Below, one piece after another: positions 27,062-35,228 of a DNA stretch of 64,000 bases. A program made the position numbers and the translations under genes. The DNA is taken from the NCBI GenBank assembly GCA_031553915.1, contig JAVBKT010000003.1, positions 62,001-126,000 of the forward strand. Reading direction: 5' to 3'. This stretch comes from HGM13862 sp031553915. Lineage in GTDB: Bacteria > Bacillota > Dehalobacteriia > UBA4068. The notes beneath the pieces are model-generated. The model had not been told where the DNA came from, did not search any database, and was given only the letters and a program-made list of their open reading frames with translations. Every line of letters begins with the position of its first letter. Position 1 is the stretch's first letter.

Positions 27062-27574
27062 TTATTTCTTCTCCATTTTAGGCACAAGAATCATTGTCAT
27101 ATTACGACCCTCAGTCTTGGCTGCCCGTTCAACAACAGCAATCTCTTCCAGACATCTAGCAGCCCTATCGCAAAGGGCCCGGCCTAAATCCTGATGGGTA
27201 ATTTCGCGGCCGCGGAACATAATTGTGACCTTGACTTTGTCCCCATCATTTAAAAAACGCTCGGCGTTTCTTATCTTAGTGTCAAAATCGTGGTTCTCGA
27301 TGTTCGGACGAAACTTGACTTCTTTGATCTGGGTAATTTTCTGATTCTTTTTGGCTTCCTTTTCCCGCTTGATTTGCTCAAAGCGGTATTTGCCATAATC
27401 CATCACCCGGCATACCGGCGGCTTGGCATTGGGAGAAATCTCCACCAAATCCATGCCTTTGTCCAGCGCATGCGCTAAAGCGTCTTTCAAAGTCAAAACC
27501 ATAGTATCATCGCCTTCACCAACGAGGCGCACTTCAGATGCACGAATCTCTTCGTTTACCTTTAATTCCTTAAT
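27062..27574 (-). CDS. infC: Translation initiation factor IF-3, ATT start
   Basis: 170 residues if translation starts at the ATT codon at 27574. IF3 keeps the subunits apart and checks start-codon pairing. Conserved parts are LKVNEEIRASEVRLVGEGD, AKPPVCRVMDYGKYRFEQ and the C-terminal domain KVKVTIMFRGREITHQDLG. GGAGG sits eight bases before ATT, and no ATG is available nearby; the open frame to 27637 runs through the leader terminator. An ATT start is the known device by which IF3 represses its own synthesis, because IF3 discriminates against such starts. A GTG nine bases upstream overlaps the ribosome-binding site and is unlikely. Confidence 0.95.
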   Translation of the reverse strand: MKELKVNEEIRASEVRLVGEGDDTMVLTLKDALAHALDKGMDLVEISPNAKPPVCRVMDYGKYRFEQIKREKEAKKNQKITQIKEVKFRPNIENHDFDTKIRNAERFLNDGDKVKVTIMFRGREITHQDLGRALCDRAARCLEEIAVVERAAKTEGRNMTMILVPKMEKK

Positions 27575-27720
27575 CTTCTTCACCTCCACAAAAATAAAAA
27601 ACACGGCCGAGCAGGCCGCGACACAGAATACCCCCATAAGGAATAAGGAGCTTACTGTATGAACCTGTATAACCTTTGCTACACAGGTGAGAAGCGGCTG
27701 CTTCTACTTTACTTTTTGAC
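27575..27720 (-). promoter_or_regulatory. infC leader with intrinsic terminator (L20-leader type)
   Basis: The ~145-nt leader contains, on the minus strand, a hairpin CGGCC-TGCTC-GGCCG (27604-27618) followed by TTTTTTATTTTT, directly ahead of the infC ribosome-binding site. Two further hairpins lie upstream (around AGAAGCAGCCGCTTCT and CACCTGTGTAGCAAAGGTTA). This arrangement fits the Bacillota L20 leader, where L20 binding promotes termination. Placement is seen in the sequence; L20 binding is inference from the known operon. Confidence 0.7.
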
Positions 27721-27726
27721 TAAAAA

Positions 27727-27755
27727 AGTATAACACGCAAAAAAATCATTGTCAA
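27727..27755 (-). promoter_or_regulatory. Strong promoter of infC-rpmI-rplT
   Basis: TTGACA (27750-27755), exactly 17 bp, TATACT (27727-27732) on the minus strand. One mismatch to the full consensus. Confidence 0.85.
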
Positions 27756-27876
27756 GTAAATATTTTTCTTGGCGGCAGCATATGATAAGCACAGCAGCCA
27801 AATTTTTATTTCTGCCGCTGCCCTGCTTGGAAAGTATATCACAAAAAAATAGCGAAAGAAAGGTTTTTATACGCAG

Positions 27877-28683
27877 ATGTTCACTTTGACAATCAGTCAG
27901 CTTCCCCGGCAAATTTTTATTAGCCACGCCTGCCACTATGCTGTGCAGCCCATTCATATCAGCTGCACAGCAGAGCAGCTCAAGATCAGCGGCATGGCCA
28001 AAGACAATATTGCCATGACCTTGGCAGCGGCGTCTTTTCCCTGTTGGGAACAAGCCAAGCTAAACATTTTGGCAAACAAATATTATAAATCATTTGCCAC
28101 GCCAAAACGCCGCCAGCTGGCAACTATCGCAGCGATCATTATCAATGAGGATATCCCCTCCGGCAAAATCTACCGTGGCCCAAACCGCGAAGAAAAATTG
28201 GCTGCTGCGTTCCTCAGTTATATCGAAAGCGGCGAACTAAATTTTGACGGTTTTTGCAAGTTTAATCTCCCCGGCTATGCTGAGTATTTACGCAGATGTT
28301 TGCTGAGGGCGGAAGAAGAGCTGACATCCAAGGAAGAAGAACAAAAATATTTGCAGTTGCTGCGTAATGCCTTGTCAAAAGGCAAGGGCGAGCTAAATAT
28401 TTTCTTTTCTCCGGGGGATATCTGCCAGATTTGGCAAAAGGACGAAGAAGGACTGCATCAACTGGAAGGCGGCCATATTCGGGGCGTCGAATGGCTGCTC
28501 CTGGCCAACCTAATCTGCCTTGATCCCCAAAAAATTATTATCCGCGACAGCATATACGCTGCGGAAAGCTTGCTCGCAATGCTTGACACGGTTTTTGGCG
28601 ACAAAATATTTTATGAAGAGAGCAGTGGCCTTTTGCCAAAAATTGAAAAAATTATTCTTGACAAATGTGTTTCCCGATGTTAA
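27877..28683 (+). CDS. ytxC: Sporulation protein YtxC-like
   Basis: 268 residues, soluble, no signal peptide. The segment LSYIESGELNFDGFCKFNLP, then GYAEYLRRCLLRAEEELTSK and YLQLLRNAL, matches the YtxC pattern of a short inter-repeat motif 'FxxFRLxxY' followed by helices. YtxC is found in spore-formers and its gene often lies next to infC-rpmI-rplT, as here, but divergently. Function is unknown; its presence supports a spore-forming ancestry. The start is less sure, since AAAGG lies 14 bases from the ATG. The promoter of the next transcript lies inside its last codons. Confidence 0.75.
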   Translation: MFTLTISQLPRQIFISHACHYAVQPIHISCTAEQLKISGMAKDNIAMTLAAASFPCWEQAKLNILANKYYKSFATPKRRQLATIAAIIINEDIPSGKIYRGPNREEKLAAAFLSYIESGELNFDGFCKFNLPGYAEYLRRCLLRAEEELTSKEEEQKYLQLLRNALSKGKGELNIFFSPGDICQIWQKDEEGLHQLEGGHIRGVEWLLLANLICLDPQKIIIRDSIYAAESLLAMLDTVFGDKIFYEESSGLLPKIEKIILDKCVSRC

Positions 28684-28686
28684 GAT
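28658..28686 (+). promoter_or_regulatory. Promoter of the trp leader / trpB transcript
   Basis: TTGACA (28658-28663), 17-bp spacer, TAAGAT (28681-28686). It overlaps the 3' end of ytxC and gives a leader of about 375 nt before trpB. Confidence 0.7.
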
Positions 28687-28734
28687 ACTAGACAATTAAA
28701 ATAACGGCCAAGAGGGCCTAAGGAGGTTAATGCA

Positions 28735-28824
28735 ATGATCAAAGTTTATCGCTCATATATTGCCAATATTTGCATCAACCTTTCCACTCCTGACTGGCGA
28801 TGGCGTATTTCGCCAACTTCATAA
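28735..28824 (+). CDS. trpL: Trp-codon leader peptide
   Basis: 29 residues beginning MIKVYRSYIANICINLSTPD and ending with W-R-W-R-I-S-P-T-S. AGGAGG lies eight bases before the ATG. The two Trp codons (TGG CGA TGG) sit nine codons before the stop, and the second is inside a small hairpin (TGGCG, 5-nt loop, CGCCA, 28801-28815). A terminator follows at 28982 and then a tryptophan synthase beta gene. This is the layout of a ribosome-stalling attenuator that senses charged tRNA-Trp. Trp is rare, so two in 29 codons is notable; function is inferred. Confidence 0.7.
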   Translation: MIKVYRSYIANICINLSTPDWRWRISPTS

Positions 28825-28981
28825 AGCATACCTTTTGGTATTTCCGGCTATTTTCAGCTAGCTGCATCAGATATCTTGATGCATAGCCTGTTTTGTTTCA
28901 GCGCTACCTTTGGGCAGATATTACCCCTTGGCGCTGGACATGCCCTGCCCCCTAATTGCACGGGTTTAATCTATGGCTTGG

Positions 28982-29010
28982 AAAGCACACCAAAAATGGG
29001 TGCTTTTTTT
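28982..29010 (+). terminator. Attenuator terminator before trpB
   Basis: AAAGCAC pairs with GTGCTTT, extended by ACC/GGT-type pairs with a bulged A, loop of A residues, and followed by a run of T. It stands 60 bp ahead of trpB and between the leader peptide and the structural gene. Confidence 0.8.
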
Positions 29011-29069
29011 CGTATACTCACAAAAACCATTTAAACAAAATAAAAATAAACGAAAAGAGGGAAGTAATT

Positions 29070-30317
29070 ATGTCTAACAAATATCGCGATTTTGATAACT
29101 ATTTCAAAGAATATCCCAGCGAAGACGGGTTTTTTGGCAATTATGGCGGAGCATATATCCCGCCGCAGCTGGAGGCCGCTTTTGTGGAAATTACCGAGGC
29201 TTATAATACCATTGCCCAAAGCGCGCAATTCATCAATGAGCTGCGCCGTATCCGTAAAGAGTTCCAAGGACGCCCCACTCCGGTTTATCATTGCGAGCGC
29301 CTCTCCAACTATTTAGGGCTGGCGCAGATCTACCTCAAGCGCGAAGACCTCAACCACACTGGCGCGCATAAGCTGAACCATTGCATGGGAGAAGCGCTGC
29401 TGGCCAAATACATGGGCAAAAAGAAAATCATTGCCGAAACTGGCGCCGGCCAGCACGGTGTGGCTTTAGCTACTGCCGCCGCTTTCTTTGGCCTGGAATG
29501 TGATATTTACATGGGCGAGGTAGATATCGCCAAACAAGCGCCCAATGTTTCGCGCATGAAAATGCTGGGCGCGCGGGTTATCTCTGTTTCCCGCGGGGCC
29601 AAAACGCTGAAAGAGGCGGTTGACGCGGCATTTGAGGCCTTACTCCAGGAATATGACAACACTATTTATTGCATCGGCTCCGCAGTTGGCCCGCATCCCT
29701 TCCCGATGATGATCCGCGACTTTCAGCAGGTGGTGGGCACGGAAGCGCGCGAGCAGTTTCAGGAAATGACCGGGCATCCCCCGGACGCTATTTGCGCTTG
29801 CGTGGGCGGCGGCTCCAATTCCATTGGCATGTTTACGCCTTTCCTTGCTGATCCGGTGGAAATCTACGGCGTTGAACCGCTGGGACGCGGACCAAAAACC
29901 GGTGACCATGCTGCTACAATGTCCTTTGGCAGCCCAGGTATTCTCCATGGCTTCAACAGCTATCTCTTGCAGGACGAGGCCGGTGAGCCGCTGCCTGTTT
30001 ATTCTATTGCCAGCGGGCTGGATTATCCCAGCGTGGGTCCTGAGCATGCCATGCTGCGCGATATGGGACGGGTGAAATATGTGACTGCCAGTGATGATGA
30101 AGCGATGGAAGCCTTTTTCATGCTTTGCCGTCTGGAAGGCATTATCCCTGCGATAGAAAGCGCCCATGCCTTGGCCTATGCCATTAAAATGGCCCGGGCC
30201 GGCAAGCCGGGATCAATCCTCGTCAATCTTTCCGGCCGCGGGGACAAAGACCTTGAGTATGTGGAAGAGAATTATGGCTGCGGCGAGCAGTTTGATTTTA
30301 AGATGCCCAGTAAATAA
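29070..30317 (+). CDS. trpB: Stand-alone tryptophan synthase beta chain (copy 1)
   Basis: 415 residues. It condenses indole with serine to give tryptophan using PLP. The PLP Lys is in NHTGAHKLNH (about K101), the catalytic Glu in AETGAGQHGVA, the phosphate loop in CVGGGSNSIG and the pyridine-contacting Ser in NLSGRGDKD; all are intact. HKLNH replaces the more common HKINN/HKTNQ. The longer open reading to 28956 crosses the attenuator and is rejected; GAGGGAAG precedes the ATG at 29070. No trpA or other trp gene lies within 30 kb, so the likely role is tryptophan synthesis from external or salvaged indole. A close paralog lies at 35229. Confidence 0.93.
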   Translation: MSNKYRDFDNYFKEYPSEDGFFGNYGGAYIPPQLEAAFVEITEAYNTIAQSAQFINELRRIRKEFQGRPTPVYHCERLSNYLGLAQIYLKREDLNHTGAHKLNHCMGEALLAKYMGKKKIIAETGAGQHGVALATAAAFFGLECDIYMGEVDIAKQAPNVSRMKMLGARVISVSRGAKTLKEAVDAAFEALLQEYDNTIYCIGSAVGPHPFPMMIRDFQQVVGTEAREQFQEMTGHPPDAICACVGGGSNSIGMFTPFLADPVEIYGVEPLGRGPKTGDHAATMSFGSPGILHGFNSYLLQDEAGEPLPVYSIASGLDYPSVGPEHAMLRDMGRVKYVTASDDEAMEAFFMLCRLEGIIPAIESAHALAYAIKMARAGKPGSILVNLSGRGDKDLEYVEENYGCGEQFDFKMPSK

Positions 30318-30382
30318 GACCCTTCGCTATGGGGAACAAAAGTATTCCCCGCTAAATTTTGCAAATTAACCTCCCTTATTAA

Positions 30383-30420
30383 AACAAGCCTTCTGCCATA
30401 CACTGTGCAGAGGGCTTGTT
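30383..30420 (+). terminator. Terminator after trpB copy 1
   Basis: AACAAGCC and GGCTTGTT form the stem with inner CTGC/GCAG pairs; the following tail is T-rich but interrupted (GTTTGCTTTG). Confidence 0.65.
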
Positions 30421-30489
30421 GTTTGCTTTGCCTATCTTGCTATAATAATAGTAGCTTTTTGCTATTTTAGGAAAAATGATTTAAGGCTC

Positions 30490-30518
30490 TTGCAATCAAA
30501 GATTGTTTTGTGTATAAT
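30490..30518 (+). promoter_or_regulatory. Promoter of tRNA-Leu
   Basis: TTGCAA (30490-30495), 17-bp spacer, TATAAT (30513-30518), 20 bp before the tRNA. Confidence 0.8.
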
Positions 30519-30537
30519 GATACTCGCGTGAAAAGAT

Positions 30538-30622
30538 GCCGGTGTGATGGAATTGGCAGACGTGCTTGACTCAAAATCAAGTGCCTTCGGGCGTGCCGGT
30601 TCGACTCCGGCCACCGGCACCA
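30538..30622 (+). tRNA. tRNA-Leu (anticodon CAA)
   Basis: 85 nt with encoded CCA. Acceptor GCCGGTG pairs with CACCGGC; the anticodon stem CTTGA/TCAAG encloses loop CTCAAAA with anticodon CAA; a long class II variable arm (TGCCTTCGGGCG) precedes the T arm with GTTCGACTC. Anticodon CAA reads UUG leucine codons. Confidence 0.97.
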
Positions 30623-30626
30623 CGTG

Positions 30627-30659
30627 AAATGCCAACTACAAATAATGTAGTTGGCATTT
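30627..30659 (+). terminator. Terminator after tRNA-Leu
   Basis: AAATGCCAACTAC and GTAGTTGGCATTT form a perfect 13-bp stem with a 7-nt loop, followed by CTCTTTTG. Confidence 0.85.
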
Positions 30660-30810
30660 CTCTTTTGTGGAAAAAATATTAATAAGGTAGGGAATAACAC
30701 CCCTTATCAGACATTTTCTCTGTTACTTATGACATTTTGGCTTTACTTTATCCGTTTTATGTGTATAATGAAATCATAAATATTTATGAAAGTTTTACAG
30801 GCGGCAGATT

Positions 30811-31581
30811 ATGAACAAGCGCAAAGCGTTGCGAAAACTTAATAGCAAGGGGTTTACTCTGGTTGAGGTTATTGTGGTGCTGGTTATCCTCGCGCTACTG
30901 ATTGCCGTCGGCGTACCTACGCTGTTGCCCTATATTGACAAGGCGCAAGAGGGGGTCTGCAGCAATAACCGTGCGCAAGTCGCCCGCCAGTTTAGTATGT
31001 ATACTCTGCTGGAATCAAGAGTCCCCACAGTGGAAGAGTTCACTGCGTTCTGTGCTGATAACGGTATTCTCTTAAAAGACGTCTGCCCGGGGAATGGAAC
31101 CTGCTCGATCAGGATTGCTAATGGGAAAATAACAGTTAGCTGCTCGAAGCACGCCCAGGGAGTTATACCGCTTACAGATTTCGTAGGGGATGAGAGCAAA
31201 GCCCTGCAAAACGCAGAAAACCTCTATATGTCCTTTTTGACGATTTGGCCGGAATACTTTGAAAAATATCCCGGCTTCCCCGGCCGGGCAGATATCAGTG
31301 TTGCTACCGGAGGAGGCAGTAATATATCATATAAATACGACGGAACAAATTATAGTATCAATATTTCGCAGGAAGTGATTGCACAACTTAACCCCAATGA
31401 CGTTCGCTTAGGAGACGCCAAAATCTATTTGAAAAAAGACAGCCAGGGGAAATATACCGTTATTGATTATGTGGTGATCAAATCAGGAAATACCTGGGCC
31501 AAATACGCTGCCTACGGAACTGAGACCGGAACCAGCGCGCAGCATAACGCGTCAATCCCTCCTCCCGCTAATAACCCCTAA
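30811..31581 (+). CDS. Type IV pilin-like protein
   Basis: 256 residues. The N-terminus NSKGFTLVEVIVVLVILALL is a class III signal: a prepilin peptidase would cut after Gly and methylate Phe, and Glu5 of the mature form is present. The hydrophobic helix is followed by LLPYIDKAQEGVCSNNRAQV, the usual alpha-1 continuation of GspG/ComGC-like proteins. The rest is a soluble domain with three or four Cys and a Gly/Ser-rich segment; the C-terminus is Pro/Asn-rich. No secretion ATPase, platform protein or peptidase is nearby, so it is an orphan pseudopilin that must use machinery encoded elsewhere. It lies between tRNA-Leu and an activase gene and has its own terminator. Confidence 0.85.
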   Translation: MNKRKALRKLNSKGFTLVEVIVVLVILALLIAVGVPTLLPYIDKAQEGVCSNNRAQVARQFSMYTLLESRVPTVEEFTAFCADNGILLKDVCPGNGTCSIRIANGKITVSCSKHAQGVIPLTDFVGDESKALQNAENLYMSFLTIWPEYFEKYPGFPGRADISVATGGGSNISYKYDGTNYSINISQEVIAQLNPNDVRLGDAKIYLKKDSQGKYTVIDYVVIKSGNTWAKYAAYGTETGTSAQHNASIPPPANNP

Positions 31582-31603
31582 CCATAGAACAACCGCGCCA
31601 CTA

Positions 31604-31638
31604 AACAAGCCTTCGCTTTTAGCGAAGGCTTGTTTTTT
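31604..31638 (+). terminator. Terminator after pilin-like gene
   Basis: AACAAGCCTTCGCT and AGCGAAGGCTTGTT form a 14-bp stem with loop TTT, then TTTT. Confidence 0.9.
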
Positions 31639-31941
31639 ATTAAGCAAAAGCGGTGCATAAAAATAGCCCTCAGTGTCTCAAAGCACACATGAGGGCGGTG
31701 GTAAATGAGCCGGCATGATAATTCTTAAAAGTGCAGCTCAAAATTTACCGACCAAAGCAAGGCCTATAAATTATTTCCCATATACAAGAAGTAAACAGGC
31801 TTCCCCTCCCTAACTCCTTGTCCTTAATACTAATAAATGAATTATTTGTTACAGATATTTCCCAAAAACAAAAAATATTTATTTAAGCGGCTATTATTAT
31901 TCTACATATAATAATATTAAAGATCATCCAGGAGCAGGCAT
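31639..31941. other. Gene-free spacer with one hairpin
   Basis: About 300 bp without a gene. It holds a hairpin at 31666-31696 (GCCCTCA with inner GTGT, paired to CACAC and TGAGGGC) that lacks a T run, followed by AT-rich sequence leading to the activase ribosome-binding site (AGGAGC). No known riboswitch was recognised. Confidence 0.5.
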
Positions 31942-32703
31942 ATGTTATTCGTCGGCATAGATATGGGCTCAAGCTGTACAAAAACTGTAGTTATGGATCA
32001 GCAAAGACTTTTTTGTCATAAAGCTGTTTGCCCCACCGGCTGGAATAGTATTGCCACAGCCGCAGCTATCAAACAAGAGCTTGATCAGCTCTACCCGGGG
32101 GAAAAGCTTAGCATCATTGCCACCGGCTATGGGCGGTCGGCTATTGCCTATGCGAATAAAACAGTCACCGAAATCACCTGTCACGGGCAAGGCGCAGCAT
32201 TTCTCTTTGGCAGTCAGCCTGCGCTGGTAATTGATATTGGCGGTCAGGATAGCAAAATCATCTCAATTGCTAACGGCAGGGTGACAGATTTTGTGATGAA
32301 TGATAAATGCTCTGCCGGAACAGGCCGCTTCCTGGAAATTATGGCAGCGACCCTGGGAGTTTCTATTGATAGCCTTTGCACTTTGGCCAAAGATGGGCGT
32401 GGCCTTGCTATTAGTTCTATGTGTACTGTCTTTGCCGAATCAGAAGTAATCAGCCTCATTGGCAAAGGCGCCGTCAAAGAAGATATCGCTTTTGGCATCA
32501 TCGAATCTATCACCAATAAAATCGTACAACAAGCCTCACGTATCTATCAGGAGGGGCAAAGCATTTATTTGACCGGCGGGCTTTGCGATCTGGCGCATAT
32601 CATCTCCGTATTAAGCGCCAAGCTGGGGCAAACCGTAATTACTCACCCGGACAGCCGTTATGCGGGTGCTATTGGCGCCGCCTTGTTGGCGCAAAAGCTA
32701 TAG
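31942..32703 (+). CDS. BadF/HgdC-type activase (ATP-dependent electron donor)
   Basis: 253 residues. These ASKHA-fold homodimers carry a 4Fe-4S cluster between subunits and use ATP to push a low-potential electron onto a partner with an iron-sulfur cluster. Seen here: GIDMGSSCTKTVVMD and VIDIGGQDSKII (nucleotide-binding), and the two cluster cysteines in MNDKCSAGTGRF and SSMCTVFAESEV. The short single-domain form is that of HgdC/YjiL. Partners are 2-hydroxyacyl-CoA dehydratases or double-cubane-cluster reductases; the only partner-type gene in the window is at 52212, 19.5 kb away. Pairing the two is inference. Confidence 0.9.
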   Translation: MLFVGIDMGSSCTKTVVMDQQRLFCHKAVCPTGWNSIATAAAIKQELDQLYPGEKLSIIATGYGRSAIAYANKTVTEITCHGQGAAFLFGSQPALVIDIGGQDSKIISIANGRVTDFVMNDKCSAGTGRFLEIMAATLGVSIDSLCTLAKDGRGLAISSMCTVFAESEVISLIGKGAVKEDIAFGIIESITNKIVQQASRIYQEGQSIYLTGGLCDLAHIISVLSAKLGQTVITHPDSRYAGAIGAALLAQKL

Positions 32704-32761
32704 AGCTATTAAGGAGCAGTACAAAGTCCATATCACTTTTTCCGTCCCCATTGTCCCATAC

Positions 32762-32800
32762 AAAAAGCAGGCTTATTGGTCACAATAAGCCTGCTTTTTT
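32762..32800. terminator. Bidirectional terminator
   Basis: AAAAAGCAGGCTTATT and AATAAGCCTGCTTTTT form a 16-bp stem with a 6-nt loop and T runs on both strands, between the converging activase and chemoreceptor genes. Confidence 0.92.
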
Positions 32801-32819
32801 ATTATCGTAAATAGTTATT

Positions 32820-34799
32820 CTACTCTTTGAGATTAAAGAAATTCAACGCTTTATTGAGCGACATCGCCTGACCGCTCATTTCCTGGCTGGCGATAGCTGC
32901 CTGTTCTGCCATTGAAGAATCAGATTTAACCACGGCGTTAATTTTATCAATATTATGATACAACAGCTCTACCGAATCAACCTGATTACCCATATTCTGG
33001 GCAATTGAATTAGCCAAGGAGCTCAGTGAACCAACCAATGCTTCTATTTCATCCAGCCGCAGAGAAGTTTCTTTGGCGGTATCCGTACCATGGCTGACAG
33101 CCTCAAGGGTGCTTTGAATCAACTCAGTGGTCTGCTTAGCAGATTTGGCGCTCTTGGTGGCCAGGTTGCGTACTTCTTCTGCGACAACCGCAAAGCCTTT
33201 GCCATGAACCCCGGCTCTGGCGGCCTCGACCGCGGCATTTAGGGCCAACAGATTTGTCTGGAAGGCAATATCATCAATAGTTTTGATAATATCTTTAATG
33301 GAAGATGACGCGGCATTAATTTCCTGCATGGAGGCAAGCATTTTATCCATGCTCTCGCGGCCGGAAAACAATGATTGCTCTGCTTGGGTAGTATTTTCGA
33401 TGGCAGTGGCCGTGGATTTGGCTGTTTGATCAATAGCGGTCTTAACCTCGCCAAAGCTGCGCTTAATCGTATCAATTGCCGCTGACTGCGTAATCGTGTT
33501 CGCGGAAAGATTTTGCGCGGCATCAGCCATCTGCAAAGAAGTCATGCTGACATTTTGCGAAGACAGCTTAATAGCGCCCATAACCTGGTTCAAAGAGGTC
33601 ATGATATCGGTCAGGCTCTCTTGAATGGGCACAAAATCGCCAAGATAATCAATATCTGTTGAGCTGGTGATATCCCCCTTGGAAATCGCCTCCAGCTTAG
33701 CTGAGCTATCATTAACATAGCTGCTGAGCGTGGCAATACTATCTGACAAAGACTGATGCAAAACTGCCAGCTCGTCATGGGATTTTATCTGCGGCATGGG
33801 GGTATGCAGATCACCCGCGGCAAAAAGGCGCATCCTCTCGGTCATCCTGGTAATTGGTTTAGAGATAATATGGCTGATGATCACCGCAATCAAGAGAGAA
33901 AGAACAATGCAGATACTTACTATTATAAGCGTAAAACGCAATGATTCATAAAACTGATCCATAAATTCAGCAGGCTTGGCTACGGTAACCAAATTCCATC
34001 CGGTCTGCTCAATCGTTTGATAATAAATAATAATCTCTTCATCGTCTAAATATAAATTCTCTATCTGACCCGTGCTTTCGTTGACAATTTCAGTCATTGC
34101 TTCAGCTAAGGCCGCATTGCTGCCATCCTGCAAATAATTGACCTCGTCCAAAACATAGCTGCTGTCAGGATGGGTAATAATCGTCCCTGCTTCGTTTATC
34201 AAAAAGGAGTAGCCGCTGTTCCCCACAGCGCCTTCCTGGATAATGCCCAAAATAACATCATAATGAATATCCATACCGACAACGCCATCAAAGCCTGCGC
34301 CGTCATTATAGCGGTAAGTAATAGTAAGGGTGATATTATTGGTCCACTCATCATAGCAAGGGTCGTCAATCCAGATAGTTTCTGCGGCAAGAGCATGATG
34401 AAAGAACTCTTCCCCACTATAATCTGTGCCAATAGCGGACTCGAAGGTATAATCGGAGTCATTGATGGAGATGCCGTCAGTGCCAATAGTATAAATAGAG
34501 CTGATATCTTTGCGCACCTCAAGAATAGCATTAAGATTGGCCTGCCTGGCCTCCGCATCCAACTCCAGTGAAGTAACTGCACCAGAATGCGCCAGAGTAA
34601 TAATCGTCTGGCTCAGATCCGCCAAATAGTTTTTCAAAGCCAGAGCAGAAGCGTTAGAGCTGAGAGCCACCGTTTCGCTGATTTGTTCCTTGGCGCTCTG
34701 ATAATCACCATAGCTGTTACTGATGCCCAAAATCGCACTAATCAGCAGTGCAAAGCCAATAATCCAGACGATAATCCTGGTTCTTAATTTGTGAAACAA
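32820..34799 (-). CDS. Methyl-accepting chemotaxis protein (dCache type)
   Basis: About 660 residues. Order: short cytoplasmic tail, membrane segment (IIVWIIGFALLISAILGISN), a ~245-residue extracellular double-Cache sensor (GEEFFHHALAAETIWIDDP, GVVGMDIHYDVILGII are typical), second membrane segment (FTLIIVSICIVLSLLIAVII), HAMP (ITRMTERMRLFAAGDLHTP) and the signalling domain with the hairpin tip IDDIAFQTNLLALNAAVEAA. The tip is intact, so it should bind CheA/CheW. No che genes are nearby. Start is uncertain: a GTG at 34808 is one base from GGAGA, too close, so the TTG at 34799 is preferred. Cache sensors usually bind amino or carboxylic acids; ligand unknown. Confidence 0.9.
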   Translation of the reverse strand: MFHKLRTRIIVWIIGFALLISAILGISNSYGDYQSAKEQISETVALSSNASALALKNYLADLSQTIITLAHSGAVTSLELDAEARQANLNAILEVRKDISSIYTIGTDGISINDSDYTFESAIGTDYSGEEFFHHALAAETIWIDDPCYDEWTNNITLTITYRYNDGAGFDGVVGMDIHYDVILGIIQEGAVGNSGYSFLINEAGTIITHPDSSYVLDEVNYLQDGSNAALAEAMTEIVNESTGQIENLYLDDEEIIIYYQTIEQTGWNLVTVAKPAEFMDQFYESLRFTLIIVSICIVLSLLIAVIISHIISKPITRMTERMRLFAAGDLHTPMPQIKSHDELAVLHQSLSDSIATLSSYVNDSSAKLEAISKGDITSSTDIDYLGDFVPIQESLTDIMTSLNQVMGAIKLSSQNVSMTSLQMADAAQNLSANTITQSAAIDTIKRSFGEVKTAIDQTAKSTATAIENTTQAEQSLFSGRESMDKMLASMQEINAASSSIKDIIKTIDDIAFQTNLLALNAAVEAARAGVHGKGFAVVAEEVRNLATKSAKSAKQTTELIQSTLEAVSHGTDTAKETSLRLDEIEALVGSLSSLANSIAQNMGNQVDSVELLYHNIDKINAVVKSDSSMAEQAAIASQEMSGQAMSLNKALNFFNLKE

Positions 34800-34851
34800 T
34801 ATCTTCACTCTCCTTGGACTGTCAGGATAACTATACTATTAACCATTTTCT

Positions 34852-34880
34852 ACTATATAAGGTGTTTTTGCTTTTGTCAA
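34852..34880 (-). promoter_or_regulatory. Promoter of the chemoreceptor gene
   Basis: On the minus strand TTGACA (34875-34880), 17-bp spacer, TATAGT (34852-34857), about 50 bp before the start. Confidence 0.75.
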
Positions 34881-35101
34881 TACAAATTATCGAAAGTGCC
34901 TACATCTTTTGTGGCCAATAGTAAACTGATAAAATACCAACCCCTCTCCTGGCAAAATTGAGGACACCAGCCGCATTTTTTGCTGCTTTGATTTAGGGGG
35001 TTGGGCAGGATGATCTGACTTATGCTGTAAAAAGATAAACACAAAAACACAAAACCATCTCTTACTACACTGATATATTCAACAATTACCAGCTCATTAT
35101 A

Positions 35102-35130
35102 TTGACAAGCTATTATATCAATGCTAAAAT
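35102..35130 (+). promoter_or_regulatory. Promoter of trpB copy 2
   Basis: TTGACA (35102-35107), 17 bp, TAAAAT (35125-35130). A second candidate, TTGTCA (35152), 17 bp, TGTACT (35175), lies 50 bp downstream. No Trp-codon leader or terminator lies between these and the gene. The preceding 34881-35101 stretch holds nothing else I recognise. Confidence 0.65.
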
Positions 35131-35228
35131 ATGAACAACAATTGTAGTATTTTGTCAAGCAAATATCGTTTATTTGTACTATTTTTACACAATGGGGTAT
35201 GACTCTAAAAAAGAAAGAGGGTTAAAAT

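Noticed and set aside
28956..29069. Longer N-terminus of trpB copy 1
   Set aside because: It runs through the attenuator terminator and adds residues not in TrpB; the 29070 start has a better ribosome-binding site.
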